From assembly GCF_009668025.1 (NCBI RefSeq), contig NZ_WJXZ01000009.1:62001-126000 (forward strand): 64,000 bases of DNA, written 5' to 3'. Below, piece after piece: positions 28,101-36,597 of this stretch. Every line of letters starts with the position of its first letter. Within the stretch, counting starts at the first letter, position 1. Both the position numbers and the translations under genes were made by a program. The notes under the pieces are model-generated. The model was not told the DNA's origin and searched no databases. It worked only from the letters and a program-made list of their open reading frames with translations. The DNA is from Larkinella terrae (GTDB lineage Bacteria; Bacteroidota; Bacteroidia; Cytophagales; Spirosomataceae).

Positions 28101-28866
28101 TTTTGCGGAAACGTCGGCCGTCCATCCTCACAATCTGAATGCGAACCTGTCGATTCTGAATAGTGCGGTTTTGTACGTTTTACGGCTTTGGTGTAATCAG
28201 GATATTCCACTGAATGAAGGACTGATGGCCCCGGTTTCGCTCATTTTGCCGGAATGTTTTCTGAACCCGGTTTTCTCGGATGACCCAACCGAATGCCCGG
28301 CCGTGGTGGGCGGAAACACGGAAGTCAGCCAGCGGCTGGTCGATACCTTGTTGAAAGCATTAGGCTTAGCAGCTGGTAGTCAGGGAACTATGAATAATTT
28401 TTTGTTTGGTAGGTCCGGAGAGGCCGACAGGGCATTTGGCTATTACGAAACCATCGGTGGTGGAGCGGGCGCCGGACCCAGTTTTGCCGGTCGATCGGCG
28501 GTGCACCAGCATATGACCAATACCAAACTCACTGATCCTGAGGAGTTGGAGCGCCGTTATCCGGTTCGTCTCCACCGGTTTTCAATTCGGACGGGCTCGG
28601 GCGGGGCCGGAGAATGGCCGGGTGGCGACGGCATTTTACGGGAAATCGAATTTCTGGAACCTGTTCAGGCCACGTTGTTGAGTCAGCACCGAAACGAAGC
28701 ACCGTATGGGTTGGAAGGCGGAGACGCCGGACAAACCGGGAAGCAAACGCTGCTGGCCGTCGATGGATCGGAAACCGCCTTGCCCGGAATTTTTACCCGG
28801 GCCATGCTGGCCGGGGAACGAATCCGAATCGAAACGCCTGGCGGGGGAGGTTTTGGAAAACCGTAG
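25138..28866 (+). CDS. 5-oxoprolinase, fused HyuA/HyuB type
   Basis: 1242 residues. ATP-dependent hydrolysis of 5-oxoproline (pyroglutamate) to glutamate in the cytoplasm. The HyuA-like half opens with the phosphate-binding DTGGTFTD and has LGTTKGTNALLERKG, LSGPAGGVIGAGYVA and TLDMGGTSTDVARYD. The HyuB half begins near residue 740 and contains NHPKYGGSHLPDVTLISGV and a glycine-rich IGGGAGAGPSF. Both halves in one chain is the eukaryote-like OplAH architecture. An upstream TTG at 25096 would read through the repeat; ATG 25138 puts DTGGTFTD near the N-terminus as in the family. A hydantoin substrate is a less likely alternative. An Nramp-like transporter follows. Confidence 0.9.
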   Translation: MWQIWIDTGGTFTDGMATDPAGNIQRTKVLSNSSLRGILSSDNGLKLKAQWLIEPIFNGYQLRILETGETATVLNLESSGKLLLDKEIKLESEVTVELFTGEEAPVLATRLLTLTPLDKSFPALELRLGTTKGTNALLERKGGRVALIVTRGFKDLLRIGTQQRPHLFQLNIPSAEIVYDTVWEFDERMGADGLPVKPVSDPIISQLLEQVCLTKPEAVAVSLLNSYRNPAHEKQIGDVFRKAGFPVTVSSEISSAIQYLPRTQTALVDAYLTPVLRTYLDNLTYQLGGNPVRVMTSGGGLVKAELFQPKDSLLSGPAGGVIGAGYVATVLGVKRTLTLDMGGTSTDVARYDQQVDYQFKTRVGAFELQSPSLAVETVAAGGGSVCWFDGQQLRVGPQSAGASPGPACYGAGGPLTITDVNLLLERLHPALFGIPVSLDKAKAALQQVRQQVESQSFQEIEDEKLLLGFARIANETMAGAIRKISVARGFDPKEYALLVFGGAGGLHGCAVAKLLGIQTLILPFDGGLLSAYGIGQASIERIAAQQILQPLAEIEADLDALIGELIAKAMTALRRDIGGTAAITVQNVLLFMRLQGQESTIDIPYTVNQVETLFREKYRQLYGHFPANRTIEVESIRVIVNNQVATISSVNAAKTGKIAKPVFFTGQTPAYEWDTLSEGDSMVGPALLLNKTSSCFLETGWQLAIDRDRNAIARFSGETQTAEEPLLEAAQTELFARRFVAIAEEMGAQLQRTAFSVNVKERLDFSCALLDEKAELLVNAPHIPVHLGSLGICTRLVLSKIAIGPGDVVITNHPKYGGSHLPDVTLISGVFTNSGELIGYVVNRAHHAEIGGKVPGSMPPDATRLIEEGVVLEPQYLVKNGEYLWEEVQKRFVETAFPTRALAENRADVEAALASLRSGETALQELVHQHGLPMVRKYMRRLQQAATDSLKPVLRGSEGKTFWARESLDDGHQICVKISVENQRITFDFAETSAVHPHNLNANLSILNSAVLYVLRLWCNQDIPLNEGLMAPVSLILPECFLNPVFSDDPTECPAVVGGNTEVSQRLVDTLLKALGLAAGSQGTMNNFLFGRSGEADRAFGYYETIGGGAGAGPSFAGRSAVHQHMTNTKLTDPEELERRYPVRLHRFSIRTGSGGAGEWPGGDGILREIEFLEPVQATLLSQHRNEAPYGLEGGDAGQTGKQTLLAVDGSETALPGIFTRAMLAGERIRIETPGGGGFGKP

Positions 28867-28979
28867 CGAAAAATTAATGTTGACAGGACCGCGGAATTAA
28901 CAGATTAAAACTGATTTTTATCCGGTCAAATCCGTTGCATCCTTCCAATCTGTGTTCCTATCATATAAACTCTTTATCC

Positions 28980-30173
28980 GTGCCCAAATCGCTTTCCATT
29001 CGTTCCGGACTTGGCAGTATTTTGTTCTGGTCAGTTATTTCGGCGGCTTTCATCGGTCCCGGTTCCGTTACGGCCTGCGCCATGGCGGGCGCGGAATTTG
29101 GTCTGCAATTGCTTTGGGTGCTGACCTTCGCAACACTCGGAACGGTCTGGCTTCAGGAAGCAGCGTCCCGCATCACCATCGCAACCGGCCGGGATTTAGG
29201 GCAAACCATCGCCCTGGCGAATCAGAAACGCGGCAAAACAATCCCTTATCTGCTGTTTTTCGCGGTGACATTTGGTTGCGCGGCATACCAGGCTGGTAAC
29301 ATCCTGGGAGCAGTTTCCGGTTTGGCTTTGCTAACGGGCTGGTCGGCGCGCTGGCTGACAATCGGCGTGGGAGCGGTTTGCATCATTTTGCTGGCACTTG
29401 GGTCAACGCAATGGATTGCTAACTTTTTGGGAATCATTGTGTTTGCGATGGGTGGTGCGTTCGTTTACGTTGCTTTTGGCGCATCTCCCCCGGCCATCGA
29501 CGTTGCCAAAGCGCTGGTTGTTCCTTCGTATCCGGCGGGGTCGCTGCTGCTCATTAACAGCCTGATTGGTACCACGATTGTCCCGTATAACCTGTTTTTC
29601 GGTTCGGGCATCACGCCGGGTCAAACGCTCTCCGAGATGCGATTGGGTGTCTGGATAGCGGTTTTGCTGGGCGGACTCATCTCAGTTGTGTTACTGATTG
29701 CAGGTTTGCTCATTACCGGCGGTTTTTCGTACCCCAACATGGCGGCAGTGCTCAGTGAACGGGTTGGAGCCTGGGGCGGTTCGCTTTTTGCGTTTGGTTT
29801 GTTTGCGGCTGGGTTTGCTTCGTCGCTGACGGCTCCGCTGGCGGCTTCCATTACCGGAAAAAGTTTGCTGGGCTGGTCAGAGCGTTCGTGGAAATACCGC
29901 CTGGTCTGGATTGGCGTCCTGGCCGTTGGACTGGCGTTTGGTCTGTCCGATTATAACCCGGTGAAAATCATCGTGATTGTTCAGGCCATCAACGGTATTT
30001 TACTGCCGGTCGTTACTATATTTCTGTTTTTGGCGGTTAACGATCGAAAACTGATTCCGGACGGTTTTCGGAATTCTCTGTCGCAAAACCTGGCGTTGTT
30101 ACTGGTGGTCGGGGTGTCGCTGGTTTTTGGCGGCTGGAACGTGTGGCTGGCTGCTCAAAATTTGTTTAAATAA
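28980..30173 (+). CDS. Nramp-like transporter with non-canonical metal site
   Basis: 397 residues from GTG 28980 (a TTG at 28935 is an alternative), with about eleven helices. The fold is that of the Nramp/APC superfamily, but helix 1 has FIGPGSVTAC where metal transporters have DPGN, and helix 6 has GTTIVPYNLFFG instead of MPHN. The metal-liganding Asp and Met are therefore missing. It lies 113 bases behind the 5-oxoprolinase gene. In Bacillus subtilis another Nramp-family gene, ycsG, lies in the locus of the 5-oxoprolinase subunits, so a role in uptake of oxoproline or a related compound is possible. That is inference; transport of a metal by an unusual site is the alternative. Confidence 0.75.
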   Translation: MPKSLSIRSGLGSILFWSVISAAFIGPGSVTACAMAGAEFGLQLLWVLTFATLGTVWLQEAASRITIATGRDLGQTIALANQKRGKTIPYLLFFAVTFGCAAYQAGNILGAVSGLALLTGWSARWLTIGVGAVCIILLALGSTQWIANFLGIIVFAMGGAFVYVAFGASPPAIDVAKALVVPSYPAGSLLLINSLIGTTIVPYNLFFGSGITPGQTLSEMRLGVWIAVLLGGLISVVLLIAGLLITGGFSYPNMAAVLSERVGAWGGSLFAFGLFAAGFASSLTAPLAASITGKSLLGWSERSWKYRLVWIGVLAVGLAFGLSDYNPVKIIVIVQAINGILLPVVTIFLFLAVNDRKLIPDGFRNSLSQNLALLLVVGVSLVFGGWNVWLAAQNLFK

Positions 30174-30263
30174 CGTTTATAACGTTCCGGGTTCGTTCCT
30201 CACAAAACCGGTTGATTTTGGTTAAATAGAAGAGTATCTTCGAATAATCAAACAAATGATGGT

Positions 30264-31067
30264 ATGAAATCTGGAAATTCTTTACTGATTTTGTGGGTTT
30301 GTGCGGTGTCGCTGGTCGGTTTAAACGGTTGTGCGACAAAGGTTTACCAGCTCAGACCAATCTCCGGTGATGTGGCTCAGATCGACGGTCGGCCCACGAC
30401 GAAAGCTGAAGAAAAGGGGATCGCCGTCGTGGCTTCGTTCGAACGACTGGATTTGCAATACGTGGCGCTTGACATTGAAGTGAAAAATAAAACCGACCAC
30501 CCGTTTGACGTCGATCCGGCCGATTTTCAATATACGGCACTGGACAAGGATCAGCATGCGGTTTTTATCGCCAATAGTTATCCCCAGAAACCGCTGATGT
30601 TTTCGGCTGCCGACCCCATTCAGGAAGCGGATCAAACGGTTTACAATCAGGAGCGTGAAGTGAAACGAATCAAGCGGGCAAAGGTCATCAATACGGTTTT
30701 GCTGGTGGCAGCCGTCGCCAGTGATGTGGCTTCGTCGTCGTCGCGCAGCAATCAGCGGCCCGAACGTTGGGTTCAAAACCGCATTACGCACAATAATATT
30801 TACACAGCCATTCAGGCCAAACGGATTATCGACCACGGTTTGTTCGCCGACCGGATGCAACGGTATGATTATGAGGCTTATCGCTGGAAAGAATTGGCAA
30901 TGAAACCGACCACACTCCAACCCGGCCAGTCGGTTCGGGGGCTGGTTTACCTGCCCATGAGTCGGGATGCCAGACACATGCTGATCAATTACCCCGTTTC
31001 TGAATATGAGTCCATTATGATCACGTTCCAGCAGGACTGGGTGAATGAGAAAAGGAATAAAAAATAA
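30264..31067 (+). CDS. Predicted lipoprotein, unknown function
   Basis: 267 residues. A hydrophobic signal ends in the lipobox GLNGC (Cys about residue 22), so it should be lipid-anchored in the periplasm or outer membrane. The region FERLDLQYVALDIEVKNKT followed by HPFDVDPADFQY looks like an immunoglobulin-like beta domain of the DUF4352-like kind. A short hydrophobic stretch INTVLLVAAVASDVA sits mid-protein, then SSSSRSNQR. I know no function for this combination. It stands alone between the transporter and the small kinase. Confidence 0.65.
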   Translation: MKSGNSLLILWVCAVSLVGLNGCATKVYQLRPISGDVAQIDGRPTTKAEEKGIAVVASFERLDLQYVALDIEVKNKTDHPFDVDPADFQYTALDKDQHAVFIANSYPQKPLMFSAADPIQEADQTVYNQEREVKRIKRAKVINTVLLVAAVASDVASSSSRSNQRPERWVQNRITHNNIYTAIQAKRIIDHGLFADRMQRYDYEAYRWKELAMKPTTLQPGQSVRGLVYLPMSRDARHMLINYPVSEYESIMITFQQDWVNEKRNKK

Positions 31068-31147
31068 TGGAAATCCCTGGATTTGCTCCAAAAAACTGGA
31101 GGGATTGAATCGTTGCATGAGGAGTTGATTCGGATTGAATAGGGTGA

Positions 31148-31180
31148 TTTGGCCTAAAATTTATTATTTACCTACTTTAG
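31148..31180 (+). promoter_or_regulatory. Candidate promoter of the small kinase
   Basis: TTTG at 31148-31151 and TACTTTAG at 31173-31180 (one mismatch to TAnnTTTG) are 21 bases apart, the usual spacing of Bacteroidota housekeeping promoters. The start codon is 23 bases downstream. Confidence 0.5.
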
Positions 31181-31203
31181 CCGAGTAAACGACCTAAGGA
31201 TCG

Positions 31204-31728
31204 ATGCAGAAACGGTATCCCAATCAGCTCTCGTATGGCGCAAACAATCTGGTCGTTGCCTTATCGCAAACTGAAGTAGCTAAAGTTTTTCGGGGCGACA
31301 CGCGTTCAGATATTGGATCGGAAGCAGAGAAGATGAAATTCGCCAATCAGATCAATGAGTTGGTTGTCGCATTTATTCGGTTGGATTACGATGAGCAGAA
31401 TGAATGGGACATGCTGGTGATGGAACGGCTTTACCCACAGGATTTCAGGAGCATTGAAATTTCGAAAAGAGAATTACTGTTGGATGTTTTTGAAGATGAA
31501 TTAAAGGCGTTGCATCAGGCCGGTTTTGTCCATCGGGATATTCGCCGTCCGTCCGATCAAAGCGGAGAAAAATACGATAACATTCTGTTGACGGATAAAG
31601 GTTTACGCTTGATCGATGTGGGTATTTCGGCCTTAAAAATACAGGTCGGCGATAAGTTGTTTGGGAAATATATTGAAATGGAAAACGCGGAACTGGATGA
31701 ATTTAAGCGCTATTTTCTAAGCCGCTGA
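31204..31728 (+). CDS. Compact protein-kinase-like protein
   Basis: Only 174 residues, but the core kinase residues can be lined up: K27 in EVAKVFRGD (beta-3 Lys), E40 as possible helix-C Glu, H110-R111-D112 in VHRDIRRP (catalytic loop), N126 in YDNILL, and D138-V139-G140 in LIDVGIS (DFG position). The Gly-rich loop and most of the C-lobe are missing or very short. It resembles small Rio/lipopolysaccharide-kinase-like proteins. Substrate and partners are unknown. It stands before dnaE with a gap of about 100 bases. Confidence 0.65.
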   Translation: MQKRYPNQLSYGANNLVVALSQTEVAKVFRGDTRSDIGSEAEKMKFANQINELVVAFIRLDYDEQNEWDMLVMERLYPQDFRSIEISKRELLLDVFEDELKALHQAGFVHRDIRRPSDQSGEKYDNILLTDKGLRLIDVGISALKIQVGDKLFGKYIEMENAELDEFKRYFLSR

Positions 31729-31824
31729 CAATCAGGTTGACGTAAATATTCTACGGTTAAATCGGAATAAGCTCGCCGGAAAGTCTTATTTTTAGCTTAG
31801 TATTTTTCTCGAAAAACCAGCAGA

Positions 31825-34800
31825 ATGCAATTTTCCCACCTCCATTGCCACACGCAATACTCACTGCTTGACGGGCAGGCTGAGATCAAGAAACTGATCA
31901 AAAAGGCCAAATCGGACAACATGCCCGCCGTTGCCATCACCGACCACGGGAACATGTTCGGCGTTTTTGAGTTTGTGGCCGAAGCCGCCAAGCAAGGCAT
32001 CAAACCGATTGTGGGCTGCGAATTTTACGTGGTGGAAGACCATACCAAAAAGCAGTTTACCAAGGAACAGAAAGATATTCGCTACCATCAGTTGCTGCTG
32101 GCGAAGAATCCGACGGGTTACAAAAACCTGATCAAACTCTGTTCGTTGGGGTACATGGAAGGTCTGTACGGTAAGTATCCGCGGATTACGAAAGAACTGA
32201 TCGATCAGCACAAGGAAGGGCTGATTGCGTCGACTTGCTGCATCGGGGCGTCGGTTCCGAAAACCATTCTGAAAAAAGGGGAGGAAGCTGGCGAAATCGA
32301 ATTCCGGTGGTGGCTGGATCGGTTTGGGGAGGATTATTACGTGGAATTACAACGGCACGAAATTCCTGATCAGATCAAGGTAAATGAAATCCTGGTCAAG
32401 TTTGCCCGCAAATACAACGTTAAAATTATTGCTTCCAACGACTCCCACTATGTGGATCGGGAAGATTGGGTAGCGCACGATATCCTGCTGTGTGTCAATA
32501 CGAACGAAAAGCTGAGTACGCCTTCCGAAAAGGAATTTAACGACGAGGAAGGTTCGAAAAAAGGCACGCGGTTTGCCTTCTTCAGCGATCAGTTTTATTT
32601 CAAAAATACCGAGGAAATGTCGACCCTGTTCCGCGATTTGCCGGAAGCGATCGACAACACGAACGAAATTGTGGACAAGGTTGAAACGCTGAAACTAAAG
32701 CGCGACATCCTGTTGCCTAACTTCGTTATTCCCGACGGTTTTGCGTCGCAGGACGATTACCTGGACTTTCTGACATTCGAAGGCGCCCGCCAACGCTACC
32801 GGGTTCTGACGCCCGAAATCGACGAGCGCTTGCGGTTCGAACTGGGTGTAATCCGGCAAATGGGCTTTGCCGGATACTTCCTGATTGTTTCCGATTTCAT
32901 CAAGGCCGGGCGTGATCTGGGCGTGATGGTTGGACCGGGCCGTGGTTCGGCCGCCGGTTCGGCGGTGGCTTATTGTATCGGCATTACGAACATCGACCCG
33001 ATTAAATACAACCTGCTGTTCGAGCGGTTTTTGAATCCCGACCGGAAGTCCATGCCCGATATTGATACGGATTTTGACGACGAAGGTCGCCAGAAAGTGA
33101 TCGATTACGTGGTGAAAAAGTACGGGAAACAACAGGTGGCCCAGATCGTCACGTATGGTACGATGGCAGCCAAATCGGCCATTAAGGACGTCGCGCGGGT
33201 GATGGAACTGCCGTTGCCCGAATCAAACGCGCTGGCTAAGCTTGTTCCCGACAAGCCGACTTACAACATGACCCTCAAAAAGATTTTTGAGGATTCCATC
33301 GATACGCTCGGGATGATGATTCAGCCGGAGGAGGTCGAGAATGTGAAGCGGATGCGGGCCATTGAAGCCGGGAACGATTTGTCGGCCAAAGTGCTGAAAC
33401 AGGCCCGGAAGCTGGAGGGAAACATTCGGAACACGGGGATTCACGCGGCCGGAATCATTATCGCACCGGAGGATTTGTCGAACATTGTTCCGGTGTCAAC
33501 CTCCAAAGAGACTGACCTGATTATCACGCAGTATGAAGGGAAAGTAATCGAGGATGCGGGCGTCATTAAAATGGACTTTCTGGGGTTGCGAAACCTCACC
33601 ATTATCAAAGAATGTCTGCGGCTGATCAGGCAAAACCACGGCGGTTTTTTCATCAACGGCGTCGAAACCGATATTGACGATATTCCGCTCGACGACGAAG
33701 AAACCTATAAGACTTTCCAGCGGGGTGAAACGAACGCCATCTTCCAGTTCGAATCCGATGGCATGAAAAAGTACATGAAGGACCTGAAGCCCGACCGGTT
33801 TGAGGACCTTATTGCCATGAACGCGCTCTACCGGCCCGGCCCGATAGCCTATATTCCGAACTTTATCAATCGGAAACATGGTCGGGAAGAAGTGAAGTAC
33901 GATTTACCCGAAATGGAAGAGTTTCTGGCAGATACGTACGGAATCACGGTCTATCAGGAACAATTAATGCTGCTTTCCCAAAAGCTGGGCAACTTTACCA
34001 AGGGCGACGCCGACGTTTTGCGGAAGGCAATGGGGAAAAAAGACCGCGCAACGCTCGACAAAATGAAGGGCAAATTCATGGATGGCTGCGCGGCTAACAA
34101 ACTGGCGCTGAAGACTTGTGAGAAAGTCTGGACCGACTGGGAAGCCTTTGCCTCCTACGCCTTTAATAAGTCGCACTCGACCTGTTACGCTTTTGTGGCC
34201 TACCAGACGGCTTTCCTGAAAACGCACTACAAAGCCGAATACATGGCGGCCGTTTTGACGAGCTGTTTGGGGAACATTGAAAAGATTACCTTCTTTATGG
34301 AGGAATGCAAAGCCATCGGGATTCCGGTTTTGGGCCCGGATGTTAACGAATCGGAGCGGTTTTTTGGGGTCAATCAAAAAGGTGAAATCCGGTTTGGACT
34401 GGGTGCGATCAAAGGAACCGGCGATGCGGCTGTGGAGTCGATCATTGAGGAACGCAAAAAAGGTGGCCCGTTCAAGGATGTGTACGATTTCGTCATCCGG
34501 ATCAACCTCCGGACGGTTAATAAGAAGACGCTGGAAAGTCTGGCGTACGCGGGAGCCTTTGATAACCAGGAAGAACTGCATCGGGCGCAGTATTTTACCC
34601 CCGCCGACGGAGAAACGTCGACCTACATTGAAAAACTGACCCGCTACGCCAATAATTACCACGCCGAGAAGTCGGCGGCCCAGCAATCCCTGTTTGGGGG
34701 GGCGGGGGGAGAACCCAACATTGCGCGGCCCAAACCGCCGGTGGTTCCGCCCTGGAGTGAGATCGAACGCCTGAAGTTTGAGAAGGACGTGGTCGGTTTT

Positions 34801-35397
34801 TACATCTCCGGCCATCCGCTGGACGAGTTCCGGATTGAACTGGAAAGCTTCTGCACCTGCACGCTTGATAAATTGTTTGACGAAGTGAATCAGGGGCGGG
34901 AAATCACCGTGGGCGGAATTGTAACGAGCAAGCAATTGCGGCAATCCAAAAACGGTAATCCGTTCGTGATTTTTAAACTGGAAGATTACAACGGAACGGT
35001 GGAAATGAGCCTGTTCGGCGAAGATTTTGTCCGGATGGGAAATTACATCGAAGAAGGGTTATTCCTGCACGTAAAGGGGAAATTGCAAAACCGCTGGAAT
35101 TCCGACGCCTTCGAATTCCGACCGAACTTCATCCAACTGCTGACCGAAGTGCGGACGAAATACAGCAAGGAACTCTGTGTGCAACTGGATTTGAAGCTGA
35201 TTAACAACGAGTTTGTCGCTAAAATTACGGATCTGATCAAAACCTATCCGGGCTCCTGCAACCTGGTACTGCGGGTAATGGATGAAGAAGAACGGGTCGA
35301 TGTCAGTATGTTATCGCGGCCTTTTAAGATCGCGCCGGTCAATGAATTATTGAAAGAACTGGACTCAATGGACGGGGTGGGTTACCGATTGAATTAA
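31825..35397 (+). CDS. dnaE: DNA polymerase III alpha subunit
   Basis: 1190 residues, the replicative polymerase. Residues 1-about 290 are the PHP domain (SHLHCHTQYSLLDG, AITDHGNMFG). The polymerase palm has GPGRGSAAGS and the metal-binding D412 and D414 in PDIDTDF; the fingers include NALYRPGPIAYIPNF. A helix-hairpin-helix region and an OB-fold (EITVGGIVTSKQLRQSKNG) follow. It is DnaE1 type, with no intein and no exonuclease insert. The MntA/HepT pair begins 16 bases after the stop. Confidence 0.97.
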   Translation: MQFSHLHCHTQYSLLDGQAEIKKLIKKAKSDNMPAVAITDHGNMFGVFEFVAEAAKQGIKPIVGCEFYVVEDHTKKQFTKEQKDIRYHQLLLAKNPTGYKNLIKLCSLGYMEGLYGKYPRITKELIDQHKEGLIASTCCIGASVPKTILKKGEEAGEIEFRWWLDRFGEDYYVELQRHEIPDQIKVNEILVKFARKYNVKIIASNDSHYVDREDWVAHDILLCVNTNEKLSTPSEKEFNDEEGSKKGTRFAFFSDQFYFKNTEEMSTLFRDLPEAIDNTNEIVDKVETLKLKRDILLPNFVIPDGFASQDDYLDFLTFEGARQRYRVLTPEIDERLRFELGVIRQMGFAGYFLIVSDFIKAGRDLGVMVGPGRGSAAGSAVAYCIGITNIDPIKYNLLFERFLNPDRKSMPDIDTDFDDEGRQKVIDYVVKKYGKQQVAQIVTYGTMAAKSAIKDVARVMELPLPESNALAKLVPDKPTYNMTLKKIFEDSIDTLGMMIQPEEVENVKRMRAIEAGNDLSAKVLKQARKLEGNIRNTGIHAAGIIIAPEDLSNIVPVSTSKETDLIITQYEGKVIEDAGVIKMDFLGLRNLTIIKECLRLIRQNHGGFFINGVETDIDDIPLDDEETYKTFQRGETNAIFQFESDGMKKYMKDLKPDRFEDLIAMNALYRPGPIAYIPNFINRKHGREEVKYDLPEMEEFLADTYGITVYQEQLMLLSQKLGNFTKGDADVLRKAMGKKDRATLDKMKGKFMDGCAANKLALKTCEKVWTDWEAFASYAFNKSHSTCYAFVAYQTAFLKTHYKAEYMAAVLTSCLGNIEKITFFMEECKAIGIPVLGPDVNESERFFGVNQKGEIRFGLGAIKGTGDAAVESIIEERKKGGPFKDVYDFVIRINLRTVNKKTLESLAYAGAFDNQEELHRAQYFTPADGETSTYIEKLTRYANNYHAEKSAAQQSLFGGAGGEPNIARPKPPVVPPWSEIERLKFEKDVVGFYISGHPLDEFRIELESFCTCTLDKLFDEVNQGREITVGGIVTSKQLRQSKNGNPFVIFKLEDYNGTVEMSLFGEDFVRMGNYIEEGLFLHVKGKLQNRWNSDAFEFRPNFIQLLTEVRTKYSKELCVQLDLKLINNEFVAKITDLIKTYPGSCNLVLRVMDEEERVDVSMLSRPFKIAPVNELLKELDSMDGVGYRLN

Positions 35398-35413
35398 AAC
35401 CGTAGGCTGGCAA

Positions 35414-35725
35414 ATGTTAACTGCACTGATTGGAAATAATCTTGAAGCTATCAAACAGATTGCACTTCGGCATCATGTGCGAAAGCTATACGTTTTCGGC
35501 TCAGCCTGTACGAATCGATTTGAGCCGGATAGCGACATCGATTTGCTACTCAGCTTCGACCAAAACCGAGTTAATTTAGAAGACTATGCGGATAATTATT
35601 TTGATCTGGCCGAAGAACTGGAGAAGTTATTAGGTCGTCCCGTAGAATTAGTTGAAGAAGCAACTCTGCAGAATCCATATTTCATTCGTTCGGTCAACCA
35701 GACTAAAATCCCTATTTTGGAATGA
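35414..35725 (+). CDS. mntA: MntA-type minimal nucleotidyltransferase antitoxin
   Basis: 103 residues. The GSX10DXD motif of MntA antitoxins is complete (G29, S30, D41, D43 in GSACTNRFEPDSDIDLL). In the studied MntA/HepT pairs the antitoxin adds AMP to a tyrosine of the toxin and silences it. The stop codon overlaps the next start in ATGA (35722-35725), the usual coupled arrangement. The pair sits 16 bases behind dnaE and looks more AT-rich than its neighbours, suggesting later acquisition. Confidence 0.9.
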   Translation: MLTALIGNNLEAIKQIALRHHVRKLYVFGSACTNRFEPDSDIDLLLSFDQNRVNLEDYADNYFDLAEELEKLLGRPVELVEEATLQNPYFIRSVNQTKIPILE

Positions 35726-36066
35726 TCGATGAAATTCGAAAATGTTTGACGGATATTTTGGTGTCAATTGAATCAATCGATAATTATCTCGAAAACAATC
35801 GTTTGTTTGAAATTTATCAAACAAACAAAATGCTTCGGCGGGCCATCGAACGTGAACTTGAAATTATTGGTGAAGCAACAAACATTGCACTTCGATTGGA
35901 ACCAACCCTTTCAATTTCAAATGCACGCCGGATTGTGGATACCCGAAATCGAATCATACACGCTTATGATGCTGTAAATGATACAGTTGTCTGGTCGATT
36001 GTCATAAAACACCTGCCAATTTTGAAGATGGAAATTGTTCATTTGCTGGAAAACAGTAATGATTGA
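35722..36066 (+). CDS. hepT: HepT-type (DUF86) toxin
   Basis: 114 residues, helical HEPN-fold RNase. The active-site motif RX4HXY is intact: R75, H80 and Y82 in RNRIIHAY. Y82 is the site that MntA-type antitoxins modify. Its start overlaps the mntA stop. Target RNA is unknown; in studied systems tRNA is cut. Codon choice and base composition differ a little from the neighbouring dnaE and trxA genes. Confidence 0.9.
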   Translation: MIDEIRKCLTDILVSIESIDNYLENNRLFEIYQTNKMLRRAIERELEIIGEATNIALRLEPTLSISNARRIVDTRNRIIHAYDAVNDTVVWSIVIKHLPILKMEIVHLLENSND

Positions 36067-36143
36067 TTTCGTTGAACTTTTTTCAACTTCAAAACATTGT
36101 ACGTACATAAGAGTTAAAATAGACAAAAAATCGAGATACAATC

Positions 36144-36464
36144 ATGGCAAAAGCGATTGAAATAACCGACGCCAACTTCGCGGAAGTAATTAATTCCGAT
36201 AAACCGGTACTTGTGGATTTTTGGGCCGAATGGTGTGGTCCCTGTAAAATGATCGGACCATCGGTTGAACAACTGGCGGGTGAGTACGAAGGGAAGGCGA
36301 TTGTGGCCAAAATGGACGTAGACATGAATGCGCAGGTTCCGGCCCAATTCGGTATTCGCAGCATTCCTACTTTGATGGTTTTCAAAAACGGTAAAATGGT
36401 TGACAAGGTCATTGGTGCCGTAGCCAAATCCGTTCTGGAACAAAAACTGGTAGCTCATCTGTAA
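36144..36464 (+). CDS. trxA: Thioredoxin
   Basis: 106 residues, cytoplasmic disulfide reductase. The active site WCGPC is at residues 30-34, preceded by VLVDFWAE, and the cis-proline segment is IRSIPTLMVFKNG. No signal peptide, so it is the cytosolic form. A stem-loop terminator follows. Confidence 0.97.
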   Translation: MAKAIEITDANFAEVINSDKPVLVDFWAEWCGPCKMIGPSVEQLAGEYEGKAIVAKMDVDMNAQVPAQFGIRSIPTLMVFKNGKMVDKVIGAVAKSVLEQKLVAHL

Positions 36465-36493
36465 TTTTTACGGGCTATTTTGAACATAGATTG

Positions 36494-36523
36494 AAAGCCA
36501 GGCCATGGGTCTGGCTTTTTTTT
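36494..36523 (+). terminator. Rho-independent terminator after trxA
   Basis: An 11-base stem, AAAGCCAGGCC (36494-36504) with GGTCTGGCTTT (36508-36518), with one wobble pair and a tight loop, then an unbroken T-run. Confidence 0.9.
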
Positions 36524-36597
36524 GACCGGTTCTAAGATTCGGGAATAATCAGATTCCTGAAACTTGACCGGTTTCGTCTTTTGATCTATCTTACCGA

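Noticed and set aside
33964-34944. A 326-codon minus-strand frame inside dnaE
   Set aside because: dnaE is unambiguous over the same bases; the reverse frame has no domain.
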